Assembly: GCA_040398845.1 (NCBI GenBank)
Contig: JBBATH010000007.1
Span: 100,971-164,970, forward strand
DNA: 64,000 nucleotides
Direction: 5' to 3'
Source: WLND01 sp040398845
GTDB lineage: Bacteria > Actinomycetota > Actinomycetes > S36-B12
This document shows positions 25,434 to 34,277 of this stretch, piece after piece. A program made the translations under genes and the position numbers. Under the pieces are notes generated by a model. That model was given only the letters and a program-made list of their open reading frames with translations, was not told the origin of the DNA and did not search any database. The first letter of the stretch is position 1. Every line of letters starts with the position of its first letter.

Positions 25434-28400
25434 GCCAGGGACTCTTCAGCGCGGTCGAGCTTGAGGTGGGCGGAGTCGATCCGCGCATCGGTTGGCGCCT
25501 CGAGCGCCTTGAGGTCCTCAATTGGGGGACCTTCGACCGCCGGGTATGGACCTTCCTGGCGAATGGCAACAACGCCCTGCTCACCGGCGACATCGGCTCG
25601 GGCAAGTCAACGATGGTCGATGCCGTGACGACCCTGCTCATGCCGTCGCAGAAGATCGCCTACAACAAGGCCGCGGGCGCCGAGCAACGTGAGCGCACGC
25701 TGCGCAGTTACGTCGCCGGTCACTACAAGAGCGAGCAGAACGAATTCACGAGCGGCAGCAGGGCTGTTGGCCTTCGCCCCGGCAACACCTACTCGGTCAT
25801 CCTTGGGGTTTTCGCTAATCGGGCCTACGGCACGTCGGTCACCTTGGCGCAGGTCTTCTGGATGAAGGAGGGGCATCAGGGCCAGCCAGATCGGTTCTAC
25901 CTCACCTCATCCGAGGAATTGTCGATCGCTGGCGACTTCACCGAATTCGGGACTGACGTCTCTGGGCTCAAGCGCAGACTGCGTGAGCGCGGCGCCCGGC
26001 TCCATGACCACTTTCCCGACTATGGTCGCGACTTCCGCCGCATGCTCGGCATCGAATCTGAGCAGGCGATGGACCTGTTCCACCAGACCGTGTCGATGAA
26101 GTCCGTCGGAGATCTCAACGACTTCGTTCGGCAGCACATGCTTGAGCCGTTCGACGCCAAGCCGGCAATCGATGATCTCATCGCCCATTTCGAGGACCTC
26201 AGTGCCGCGCATGAGGCGGTGCTCAAGGCTCGAGCCCAACTAGCGGAGCTTGCCCCACTCCTTGCCGAGTGCGATGAGTTCGCCGCTATCGAGGTGCAGA
26301 TCGGCTCAATGACTGCTCAGCGCGATGGACTCGAGCGCCATGCGGCGCAGCTGAAAATCGGGCTCCTCGACGCATCAGTCTCCGTATTGAGTGCCGCGAT
26401 CGAGGCACGTGGTCGAACCCTCGCCGACCTCGATGCCCAGATCGCCAGCCTCGATTCCGATCGGCAGCGACTGGAGCTTGAGCGTGCGGGCTTCGGCGGC
26501 GATCGCATTCGCGAGATTGAGCAGGCCATGACGGAGGCCGACGCCCAACGGGTCGGCCGCCGAGCCCGGTTCGAGCAGGCAGCCGAACTCCTTCAGCGCG
26601 CTCAACTGCCGGCGGTCGCATCGGCCCAGCAATTCGCCATGGTTCGCTCACTCCTTGAACCCGCGCTCGCCCGGGTGAGCGAGGAGCTCGCGGAGGCTGA
26701 TAATCGAATCCAGGAGCTGGCGGTTGAGCGCGGTGGGGTCGCCGACGAGAGCGGAGAGGTGAACGAGGAGCTGCTCAGCCTGCAGGGCCGGGTGAGCAAT
26801 CTGCCGCGCCAGAGCCTGGACCTGCGGGCACGCCTGTGCGATGAACTGCAGATTGCCGACGACGAACTCCCCTTCGCGGGCGAGCTCATGCAAGTCCGTC
26901 GCGAGGACAGCGCCTGGGAGGGTGTCGCGGAGCGAGTGCTCCGAAGCCTCGGGCTCTCACTCCTCGTGCCGCAGGAGCATTACGCGGCCGCGTCGCAATG
27001 GATCAATGATCGGCACCTCGGCACTCGGCTCGTCTACTACCGAGTTCCTGCGACTCTCGGCCCCGCCTCAGGAGCCTCAGGGGAGGCGGCAGAAAACCCC
27101 TTACACGCCGTGGTCCAGGTGAAGGCCGGGACCTTTGCGCCGTGGCTTGAACGACAGCTCGTTGCCCGTGCCCGGCACGAGCTGACCGAGACGATGGAGG
27201 ACTTCCGGCGGGCTGAGTGGGCGGTCACCAAGCAGGGGCAGGTGAAGTCTGGCGGGGGTCGTCACGACAAGGACGACTCGCGTCGCATCGATGATCGACG
27301 TTCCTACGTGCTCGGTTGGAACAACGAGGAGAAGGTGCAGCTCCTCATCGAGGAGGCGCAGCACCTGCAGCAGCAACTCACGCGCATCGATGACGAGCGG
27401 GCTGCACTCGCCGTGGCTCGCCGGCTGGTTGAGGAGCGACGAACATCACTGGACCAGCTGCAGGTGTTCGCCGACTGGTCGGAGCTCGACTGGGAGTCGA
27501 GCGTCAATCGAATCGCGGAGTTGTCCGCAGAGAAGCAACGAATTGAGGCGAGTTCAAATGAGTTGGCCAAGGTCACCGAGGCGTTGGCAGGGGTGCTTCA
27601 GGCGCTCGTCGAACGCCGGGGTGAGCGCGACGTTCTCATCGGTGAGAATCGCGGGGACGAACGTGAACGCGACACCCAGGGCATAGCACTGCAGCGTTTC
27701 CGCGGGGTTCTCGAGGGCGATGCCCCAAGGCTGCCGGCCGAGGTAGCGAAGGACCTCGAGCGGCTCTTCGACAAGCGACTGCGCGCGGAGCCCACGGTCG
27801 ACACCGATGCCGTCGACCGTGCTGATGCATCCATCCGCACGACACTCACGAATGGCATCGACGCCAAGCGGCAGGAGCTCCAGCGACGCGGCCAGCGAAT
27901 CGTCGGGCGGATGCGCGAGTTCCGATCGAAGTTCCCGCTGGACGTGGCCGAAGCCGACGACTCGGTGCAGTCAGCCGACGAGTACCGCCGACTGCAAGAG
28001 CGGCTCGCGGTCGATGACCTGCCGCGATTCGAGGCGAGCTTCAAGGAGTATCTGAACACCAACACAATTCGTGATATCGCGGGCTTTTCCTCGCAGTTGA
28101 ACAAGCACGCAGAACTCATCCGCGAGCGGGTCGACACGATCAATGAATCCCTCGTGAGTATCGACTACAACCCGGGTCGCTACATCAGCCTCATCGTCAC
28201 CCGGACTCCATCGACTGAGATACGTGACTTCATCTCCGACCTGCGAGCGTGCACCGACGATTCCCTGGCCGGCGATGATCAGGACCAGTACTCCGAGCAA
28301 AAGTTCTTGCAGGTAAAGCGGATCATCGAGCGGCTCAAGGGTCGCGAGGGGCAGACTGAGGCTGATCGAGCCTGGACCAAGCGCGTGAGTGACGTCCGAA

Positions 28401-28828
28401 ACTGGTACGTCTTCTCCGCCTCCGAGCGCTCCCGTGACGATGATGTTGAGCACGAGCACTACACCGACTCGGGTGGAAAGTCCGGCGGTCAGAAGGAGAA
28501 ACTCGCCTACACCATCCTCGCCGCGTCCCTCGCGTACCAGTTCAAACTGGAGTGGGGGGTCACCCGGTCGAAGACCTTCAGGTTCGTCGTCATCGACGAG
28601 GCGTTCGGCCGAGGCTCGGATGACTCCACCCGCTTCGCGGTCTCTCTGTTCGCGAAACTGGGGCTGCAATTGCTGATCGTGACACCGCTTCAAAAGATCC
28701 ACGTCATTGAGCCATTCGTCTCGAGTGTTGGCTTCGTCGACAACATCACCGGACGCGACTCGCGCCTGCAGAACCTCACCATCGAGGAATTGCGCGAGCA
28801 GCGCCTGGCCAGGCGACGTGATCGCTAG
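25430..28828 (+). CDS. jetC: Wadjet subunit JetC (SMC/MukB-like ATPase)
   Basis: 1132 residues from ATG 25430, preceded by GGAGGAG; the open frame extends further upstream but overlaps jetB. Walker A TGDIGSGKSTMVDAV at ~52-66. A long charged coiled coil follows from ~260 to ~960, interrupted by a globular hinge-like part. The C-terminal head carries the ABC signature TDSGGKSGGQKEKLAYTILA and Walker B FRFVVIDEAFGRGSD. Both halves of a composite ATPase are intact, so the motor should be functional. It ends in TAG. Confidence 0.96.
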   Translation: MSQGLFSAVELEVGGVDPRIGWRLERLEVLNWGTFDRRVWTFLANGNNALLTGDIGSGKSTMVDAVTTLLMPSQKIAYNKAAGAEQRERTLRSYVAGHYKSEQNEFTSGSRAVGLRPGNTYSVILGVFANRAYGTSVTLAQVFWMKEGHQGQPDRFYLTSSEELSIAGDFTEFGTDVSGLKRRLRERGARLHDHFPDYGRDFRRMLGIESEQAMDLFHQTVSMKSVGDLNDFVRQHMLEPFDAKPAIDDLIAHFEDLSAAHEAVLKARAQLAELAPLLAECDEFAAIEVQIGSMTAQRDGLERHAAQLKIGLLDASVSVLSAAIEARGRTLADLDAQIASLDSDRQRLELERAGFGGDRIREIEQAMTEADAQRVGRRARFEQAAELLQRAQLPAVASAQQFAMVRSLLEPALARVSEELAEADNRIQELAVERGGVADESGEVNEELLSLQGRVSNLPRQSLDLRARLCDELQIADDELPFAGELMQVRREDSAWEGVAERVLRSLGLSLLVPQEHYAAASQWINDRHLGTRLVYYRVPATLGPASGASGEAAENPLHAVVQVKAGTFAPWLERQLVARARHELTETMEDFRRAEWAVTKQGQVKSGGGRHDKDDSRRIDDRRSYVLGWNNEEKVQLLIEEAQHLQQQLTRIDDERAALAVARRLVEERRTSLDQLQVFADWSELDWESSVNRIAELSAEKQRIEASSNELAKVTEALAGVLQALVERRGERDVLIGENRGDERERDTQGIALQRFRGVLEGDAPRLPAEVAKDLERLFDKRLRAEPTVDTDAVDRADASIRTTLTNGIDAKRQELQRRGQRIVGRMREFRSKFPLDVAEADDSVQSADEYRRLQERLAVDDLPRFEASFKEYLNTNTIRDIAGFSSQLNKHAELIRERVDTINESLVSIDYNPGRYISLIVTRTPSTEIRDFISDLRACTDDSLAGDDQDQYSEQKFLQVKRIIERLKGREGQTEADRAWTKRVSDVRNWYVFSASERSRDDDVEHEHYTDSGGKSGGQKEKLAYTILAASLAYQFKLEWGVTRSKTFRFVVIDEAFGRGSDDSTRFAVSLFAKLGLQLLIVTPLQKIHVIEPFVSSVGFVDNITGRDSRLQNLTIEELREQRLARRRDR

Positions 28829-30083
28829 GGGCGAATCCGCGAAGTGGAGTACGCCTGCGGATGTCATCGGTGGGCTTCGGCGGCGTTGGGACTCGGGGAG
28901 TCTCCTCGCCCGCCATGCTTCGGACAAGGGTTGGGAGCCCATCGGGCTGCCCCTGCGTGGGCCCTCCGCTACGGACCTGGCATCGGACTTTGGCGCGGCG
29001 CAGGACTGGGCGCGATCGTGGCTTGCACCGGCTCGTCACGGCTTTCGAATCGAAAGCATCGCGGTGGGCGGGCGGGTCGTGGGATCCAACGAGGTCCCGC
29101 GACGTGCCTGGGTCGACTCCGTCGAACAAGCCTGGCGAATCCTCAAGGTCAATGACCTCGTGCGCGAATTCGATGAGGCGATGTTGCTCGCCGAGGCGAA
29201 GGCTCCCCGGCTTGCGGCGTGGGCGCGGGCGAATCCGATGGCGCTTCTGGCAACCCGAGGCAGCTGGCCAGATCTCCTGAGGACCGTTCAGTGGATCGAT
29301 CAGTCGGCAGCCTCGAACCACTACCTGCGCGAGATCGATGTGCCGGGTATCGACACCAAGTTCATCGAGCAGCACCGCGGAATCCTCACGACCCTTCTTG
29401 AAGCACAACTAGATCCTGCGCGCATCGATCTCTCACGTCCGCGGTCGGATTTCGCGGGGCGCTTCGGGTTCCGCGGGAAGCCCGAGTACGTTCGGATGAG
29501 GGCACTCGATGGCGAGCTCCTTGGTGGCTTCACCGAGCTGACCGTGCGTGTGGATGAGCTCGCCACTCAGTCGCCAAGGCACGGGACCATTGTCATCGTC
29601 GAGAATGATACGACCTATCTAGCTCTTCCCGCGGGGTTGGATGCGATCGCCATCTGCAGCGGCGGATACGCCGTCTCGCGACTGGCCGCGCTGCCGTGGC
29701 TCGAAAACCGGAGGGTTATCTACTGGGGTGACATCGACACCCACGGGTTTGCCATGCTCAGCCAACTGCGGGCATCGCTGCCCCTCGCTGCCAGCATGCT
29801 CATGGACCGGGCGACCCTGCTCGCCCACGAAGGCCAGTGGGTGCGCGAACCAAAGCCGACCAATGCCCGGCTACCCGGGCTCGACGAAGCCGAGCATGGC
29901 CTCTACATCGACCTGATCGAGGGTCGGTTCGGAGAGGCAGTTCGCCTTGAGCAGGAGCGGATCAGCTTTGACTGGGTGCGGGAGGCTTTGAATTCTGCGC
30001 TGATCCTTGAGCAGGCGGCTCGATCCACGAGAGTCGATCCTCGAGTCTGGCCACCATCGCCTTCAACTGATCGATTTCATTGA
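28818..30083 (+). CDS. jetD: Wadjet subunit JetD (DUF3322/DUF2220, Toprim-like nuclease)
   Basis: 421 residues from GTG 28818, inside the end of jetC (11-bp overlap). The N-terminal DUF3322 half begins ~residue 10 (TPADVIGGLRRRWDSGSLLA) and the C-terminal DUF2220 half holds Toprim-like acidic residues: IVIVENDTTYLALP (Glu) and VIYWGDIDTHGFAMLSQLR (D-x-D). JetD is the endonuclease that cuts extruded plasmid DNA. The last ~35 residues lie in DNA that also codes, on the other strand, for the channel C-terminus; they look extra to the family core (ends near ISFDWVREAL). Confidence 0.94.
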   Translation: MIARGESAKWSTPADVIGGLRRRWDSGSLLARHASDKGWEPIGLPLRGPSATDLASDFGAAQDWARSWLAPARHGFRIESIAVGGRVVGSNEVPRRAWVDSVEQAWRILKVNDLVREFDEAMLLAEAKAPRLAAWARANPMALLATRGSWPDLLRTVQWIDQSAASNHYLREIDVPGIDTKFIEQHRGILTTLLEAQLDPARIDLSRPRSDFAGRFGFRGKPEYVRMRALDGELLGGFTELTVRVDELATQSPRHGTIVIVENDTTYLALPAGLDAIAICSGGYAVSRLAALPWLENRRVIYWGDIDTHGFAMLSQLRASLPLAASMLMDRATLLAHEGQWVREPKPTNARLPGLDEAEHGLYIDLIEGRFGEAVRLEQERISFDWVREALNSALILEQAARSTRVDPRVWPPSPSTDRFH

Positions 30084-30780
30084 GCACTTGCTGCGAGGGT
30101 GAGTCCGCCGGGGTCGCGGATAACGCGCCCTTCTTCACGAGGGTGGCGGCGAGCGTGGCCGAAACGACGCCTAGGACGGTGATTCCAGCGAACATGACGA
30201 GCACGGCGAAGGTGCGGCCCGCTCCGGTGATGGGAACGAAGTCCCCATAGCCCACTGTCGTGATGGTTTCGAATGCCCACCAGATGGCGATGGGAAGGGT
30301 GGTGATCTCCGCGCCAGGAGCGTTGCGCTCGGCATTGAGAACCATGAGGCCGCCGACCCACACGACGAGGAGCACGGCGAGGGTGGCCGTCGTGATGGCA
30401 CCACTTGAGAGCAGCCCCTTGCTCGACAGCACTCCGCCGCTCGTGAATGCCCGGAGTGCGCGGAGGGCCCGAAGCTGCGGAATGACCACGGTGATCGTGT
30501 CAAGGAGGTTCTTTCGGAAGAAGTGCCGTTTCGTGGTTGACATGATGAAACGGAACAGCAGGTCGATGGCGAACAGCAGCCACAGCAGGTTGGCGAAGAC
30601 CTGGAGCCAGAAGTACCAGGAGGCGCCGGGGTCGGGCCAGATGGACTGGATCGAGAAGGTGACGAGGTAGACGAGTGCGAGTGCGGACAGCAGCCTCGTC
30701 GTTTGCTGCGTGTAGTGGTCGAGCCAGACTTGCCGTGGCAGAGGCTGGGGGTCGATGGGCTCGGGGTCTATGGGCTCCAT
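29962..30780 (-). CDS. voltage-gated-type potassium ion channel
   Basis: 272 residues. Six-segment layout: several hydrophobic segments, an Arg-rich helix (PQLRALRALRAFTSG) resembling a voltage sensor S4, then a pore with filter ETITTVGYGDFVPITG and a final S6. A short coiled coil follows (EIDQLKAMVARLEDRLSWIE), which would drive tetramerisation. Membrane protein; K+ selectivity is inferred from the TVGYGD filter. The last 122 bp overlap jetD tail to tail. The ATG is leaderless. Confidence 0.93.
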   Translation of the reverse strand: MEPIDPEPIDPQPLPRQVWLDHYTQQTTRLLSALALVYLVTFSIQSIWPDPGASWYFWLQVFANLLWLLFAIDLLFRFIMSTTKRHFFRKNLLDTITVVIPQLRALRALRAFTSGGVLSSKGLLSSGAITTATLAVLLVVWVGGLMVLNAERNAPGAEITTLPIAIWWAFETITTVGYGDFVPITGAGRTFAVLVMFAGITVLGVVSATLAATLVKKGALSATPADSPSQQVLNEIDQLKAMVARLEDRLSWIEPPAQGSAQNSKPPAPSQS

Positions 30781-30786
30781 GTAGAC

Positions 30787-30792
30787 ATGCTA
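30787..30792 (-). promoter_or_regulatory. leaderless -10 box of K+ channel
   Basis: Minus-strand TAGCAT, 6 nt from the ATG at 30780. Confidence 0.55.
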
Positions 30793-30835
30793 CGAAGGGT
30801 TCACGGCTATCAGAATCTCGGCCGCAACAGGTATC

Positions 30836-30878
30836 GGCTCATCCACGTGAATCGTCCGTACGAACACGTGGACGAGCC
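30836..30878 (-). terminator. hairpin between secreted-protein gene and K+ channel
   Basis: Arms 30836-30849 and 30865-30878 match at 13 of 14 positions (GGCTC-TCCACGTG core), and the 15-nt loop contains a further short TCGT/ACGA pairing. It begins 17 nt past the stop of the upstream minus-strand gene (30895), as expected for a terminator. Confidence 0.5.
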
Positions 30879-30894
30879 GAAAGTGTTGTGAGGT

Positions 30895-31383
30895 TTAGGA
30901 GGTCGTGCGAGCCTGGAACTGGAAGCCGACGAACTCCGGTGAGTCACCCTCGGTCTCGTAGCCAACCCGGTAGCCCCAACGTCCGACGCGGCCGAGGTTG
31001 GCGATCATCGTGAAACTCCGGTCGGGCCGGACTGTCGCGGTGATTTCGAGGACTTGGAAGGTGCCGGTGCCCTTGCGGTTCGAGGGCAGGAAGCGCTCCA
31101 TGGTCAAGATGGTGCCGGGCTTCACGAACTTCGGAGCAGTTCCGGTGATCGTAATCGGCTCCGCCGTGCTCGCCTTATTCGGCTCGACCTCCGCAGTGCC
31201 CTTGCCCCAGCCGGTGGTGTTCGGTTGGAGAGGGAAGCCGGCCTCTTTAAGCTCCGGTCGGGTGAGCGAGACGACGGAGTCCATCGGGGCTGCAGCCGAG
31301 GCGGATGGGGCGAGCAGGGTCATCGGGGTGAGTGCGATCGCCACGCCAAGCAGACCGAGGCCAAGATTGCGAGTCAACTTCAT
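30895..31383 (-). CDS. secreted protein of unknown function
   Basis: 162 residues. Signal peptide MKLTRNLGLGLLGVAIALTP followed by an Ala-rich cleavage zone (SASAAAPM). The mature part is beta-rich with no Cys; repeated short strands such as EPITITGTAPKFVKPG and FTMIANLGRVGRWGYRVGYE suggest an Ig/Fn3-like sandwich. An AAAGGTG ribosome binding site precedes the ATG. No family recognised. Confidence 0.7.
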   Translation of the reverse strand: MKLTRNLGLGLLGVAIALTPMTLLAPSASAAAPMDSVVSLTRPELKEAGFPLQPNTTGWGKGTAEVEPNKASTAEPITITGTAPKFVKPGTILTMERFLPSNRKGTGTFQVLEITATVRPDRSFTMIANLGRVGRWGYRVGYETEGDSPEFVGFQFQARTTS

Positions 31384-31518
31384 TTTGCACCTTTCTGAGC
31401 TGGTGAGACCACCCTACGGTCAGGGACCGACGTTTCGGTTATCGCGCCGCACTGATCTGCGGAGCGGGTTGTCGCAGGTCCGCCCACCCTACGTTGAATG
31501 CGACCAAGGAGGACCCCA

Positions 31519-31775
31519 GTGAGTGAAGTCCAGCCGACACCGCCGATGAAGAAGCGAAAGGGCTCTTTATTCTCGGCGTGATTCTCGCGGTGTTCGTTGT
31601 CGTCATAGGTGACCGGTGCTCCTTCTCCGGTGAGGTCCTTGACATGGACGGTGCTCCGGTGTCGAGCGACGTGGTCGTCGTCGGGTCAGGCGAGCTGTGC
31701 AGACTCGGGCCATCCGCCAATCTCGTGACCTTCGCGGTGACGGGCGGTCAGGCGGACATCCTTTCTGTCGAGTAG
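31519..31775 (+). pseudogene. small membrane protein gene with frameshift
   Basis: GTG 31519, with AAGGAGG 6 nt upstream, begins MSEVQPTPPMKKRKG and then runs into TGA at 31579. The next frame, from about 31545, reads EEAKGLFILGVILAVFVVVIG and continues for 55 more residues to 31775. Together they make a good ~85-residue single-pass protein with a C-terminal extracellular domain (CSFSGEVLDMDGAPV). One +/-1 indel between ~31527 and 31578 separates them. Upstream MPPE region lesions make decay likely; programmed frameshifting is less likely since no classic slippery site is seen. Confidence 0.5.
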
Positions 31776-31872
31776 CGGACGGCGCCGCATGCTCGACCTC
31801 CACAGCCGTGGGCAAATGAGGTGACCATGAAGCGCTCGAAGCGAGGAACGAGCGCCCTCAGGCGATTGTTGT

Positions 31873-31878
31873 TAGCCT
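31873..31878 (+). promoter_or_regulatory. leaderless -10 box of metallophosphoesterase gene
   Basis: TAGCCT lies 6 nt before GTG 31885, fixing that start. Confidence 0.5.
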
Positions 31879-31884
31879 CCGGAT

Positions 31885-33360
31885 GTGATTCCGCGTCGGA
31901 CGGTCATTTCTGTGTTGATCGTCGGTCTGATGAGTTCAGTTTCCGGGGCAACCATGGTGGTGGCTCCCGGTGCCATGGCCGCGTATGTTGCGACCTCTTC
32001 CCTAGCAGCATTTACCCTCGTGGCCCCGACATCCGAGGTGCCGTCGGGTCTCTTGGCACGTGCTGTTATCGCATCCGGCGCTGGGTGCCCTGTCCTGCAG
32101 GGCAGTACGGAAGCCGGAACGGATTTCACCCTCCCCATGAACCTTCGTCCCAAGCCTGCCCTCGCCGGCGCTGCCTATGCCGCGGTCGAGGTCTGTGAGC
32201 GGGGCATACCAAGGGGCGCATCGACCGCCATGGTTGGCAGTCGAGTCATTCCTGCGTCGCTGCCGTCACGTATCGACCGCATTGCGGCCACTGGCGATAG
32301 CGGCTGTCAGGTCAATTCAAGTGTTGTTCAGGACTGTTCGAATACGAGCAGTTGGCCCCTTGCACGGATGAGCCGCAATATTGCCAAGAATGCTCCGGAC
32401 GTCATCATCAACCTTGGTGACTACCTATACCGGGAGTCCGTCTGCCCGCCGAATGACCAGAATCTCTGTGCATCGAGTCCGCCGCCCCCCGGAAATCTGC
32501 CGGTGTCTGGCAGCGCTGCGAGTTGGATAGCCGATGCGCTCACCCCGATGCAGCCCGCGTTCGATGCGGCCCCGATCCTTATGGTTCGCGGGAATCATGA
32601 GTCATGCGCCCGCGGTGGGATTGGGTTTTTCCTCTTCTTCAGTCCGCAGCGTTCGACAGCCTTGCAGTGCGCACCATCGATTGTCGGCGGGGTGGTTGTC
32701 GTACCGAGCAACGACATCACGCCGACCTGGCACGTCACCTGGCAGGTGGGTACGAGCGACGCAGATTCCCACAGCCTCACCCTCGAGGTGGTGGATTCGG
32801 CGTACGGCCACGATGGCGCCGTTAGTGCCTTTGCGGCGACTCAGCGCACCAGCTATATTGCAGCGGAGAATCATGTGGCGAGGAGCCGGCCGGACGAAGC
32901 CTAGCTTTTGACCCATCGCCCGATCTTCGGCATGCTACCAACGCAATTCTTCCCCAATGGGGGGTCTGTATGGAGTTCCGCTGACCAGGCTGCTGCGTCG
33001 CAGGGGCTTCTCGGTCGCTACGGGCTTATTCTGTCGTCTCACATTCACGTGGCGCAGGCCGTGAACATCCCTGGCCAGCCAGGACAGATCGTCCTTGGTA
33101 ACGGAGCAACGGAGCTTTACCCGACGACGGGCTACCCGACCCCGACGTATGGCCCCCTCACCCAGCCTGACGGCTCGGAGTTGTCGCCGCTGGCAACGCC
33201 ATATCCGGCCCCGACGAGCACCTGGACGGATGTGCGCTTCGGCTATGCCATCGCGACACCGGGTAAGGGTTCGAAGTCTTGGTCCTTCGAGCACCGGGAT
33301 GATCGAGGGAGGGTTTTCGCCGATTGCGCGGTGGCGAGACGCGCGGTGAACTGTCAGTGA
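31885..33360 (+). pseudogene. secreted calcineurin-like metallophosphoesterase, interrupted by in-frame TAG
   Basis: A signal peptide (VISVLIVGLMSSVSG) precedes the phosphoesterase core: AATGDSGC (GD), VIINLGDYLYRESVC (GDxxY), PILMVRGNHESCARGG (GNHE). At codon 340 a TAG (32902-32904) occurs, but the same frame continues without other stops for 151 codons with the remaining metal motifs LLTHRPIFGML (THRP) and LILSSHIHVAQ (GH-like). The residue at the stop is normally Trp or similar, one base from TAG. Read through, it would be 491 codons. The GTG of the next gene overlaps its TGA. It is either a nonsense pseudogene or a readthrough gene. Confidence 0.8.
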
Positions 33361-34277
33361 CGAGATCCGTTTGGTCGATCGGTCCGCTGGCACTAGTTGT
33401 GGCGATAGCGTTCGCGCCCACCGCTCGCGCAGACCCGCCGCCCTTTGACGGTACCGCCTGGATTGCCAATTCCGTCATCACTCCCCAGTCTCCCTCAGAC
33501 ATGGTGAGCGTCGCCTTCGTCGCTGTCGCTCCACGGACGACCTACGACCGGCGCGCCAACGATTGGGTCACGAAGAATTCCTATGTCTTCAGGGGCACCT
33601 TCCGTGCATCCCGGCCGATCGAATTCATCGTCAATCCTGAATTCACCTCGCAGGAGGCTGCTGGAGCGCAGGCCACTCGTTACGCGCAGGTTGTCGGGCA
33701 GTTGCCCCGTGGATGTCGAACCCAGATCGATGCCGTCTGGCTTCATAAGGGGGATGAGAACCTTGGCGGCGGAAACCGGGCACTGCTCATCCACACGGAC
33801 TACGCGGACCAGAACTGGGGATTTGTCGAGGAACTCCTCATCCACGAGTGTGCGCACACGTCACTTGACTCGGCGTGGTCGGGTTCGGTGAAGGCCTCTG
33901 TATGGGCCAACGCGGTGGCCAAGGACCCGGGATTCATCTCAAAGTACGCCGCAGACTTTCCGAAGAGCGAGGACGTCGCAGAGTCGTTTTTGCCGTATGC
34001 AATGTGGAAACTCGGCGGCGCTAGCGGTGTGGGCGATGAGCAGCTTGCCACGATGGAGCGCACGATCTCGCACCGGTTTGGGGCCTTCGAATCAACCGCG
34101 ATCGATCTCAGACCGCTGCTTGACTGGCCACTAATTCAGTCAACGCAATCACCGGGGGCGGCGTGCGTGCGAGGAGACATTGGCGCGAAGGTGAAGACTG
34201 CAACCTACGGTTGGCTGAAGTGCGCGAAGCGATCTGATGGCCGGCTGCTCTGGGTCAGGATTCGCTCGGGCCGTTAA
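33357..34277 (+). CDS. secreted HExxH-type putative metallopeptidase
   Basis: 306 residues from GTG 33357 (GTGA overlap with the phosphoesterase). Signal peptide MTRSVWSIGPLALVVAIAFA ending near ARA-DPP. The core LLIHECAHTSLDSAW has the HExxH zinc-binding pattern, with AESFLPYAMWKLG downstream possibly supplying a third ligand (Glu). The fold is zincin-like, but no family name can be given. Its 3' end overlaps the convergent DUF1801 gene by 23 bp. Confidence 0.65.
   Translation: MTRSVWSIGPLALVVAIAFAPTARADPPPFDGTAWIANSVITPQSPSDMVSVAFVAVAPRTTYDRRANDWVTKNSYVFRGTFRASRPIEFIVNPEFTSQEAAGAQATRYAQVVGQLPRGCRTQIDAVWLHKGDENLGGGNRALLIHTDYADQNWGFVEELLIHECAHTSLDSAWSGSVKASVWANAVAKDPGFISKYAADFPKSEDVAESFLPYAMWKLGGASGVGDEQLATMERTISHRFGAFESTAIDLRPLLDWPLIQSTQSPGAACVRGDIGAKVKTATYGWLKCAKRSDGRLLWVRIRSGR

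Noticed and set aside
30703..30891. 62-residue plus-strand ORF
   Set aside because: It covers the K+ channel start and the hairpin region; no start signal.
31519..31600. Programmed ribosomal frameshifting in the small membrane protein
   Set aside because: No slippery heptamer with downstream structure was seen; mutation fits better in this lesion-rich area.
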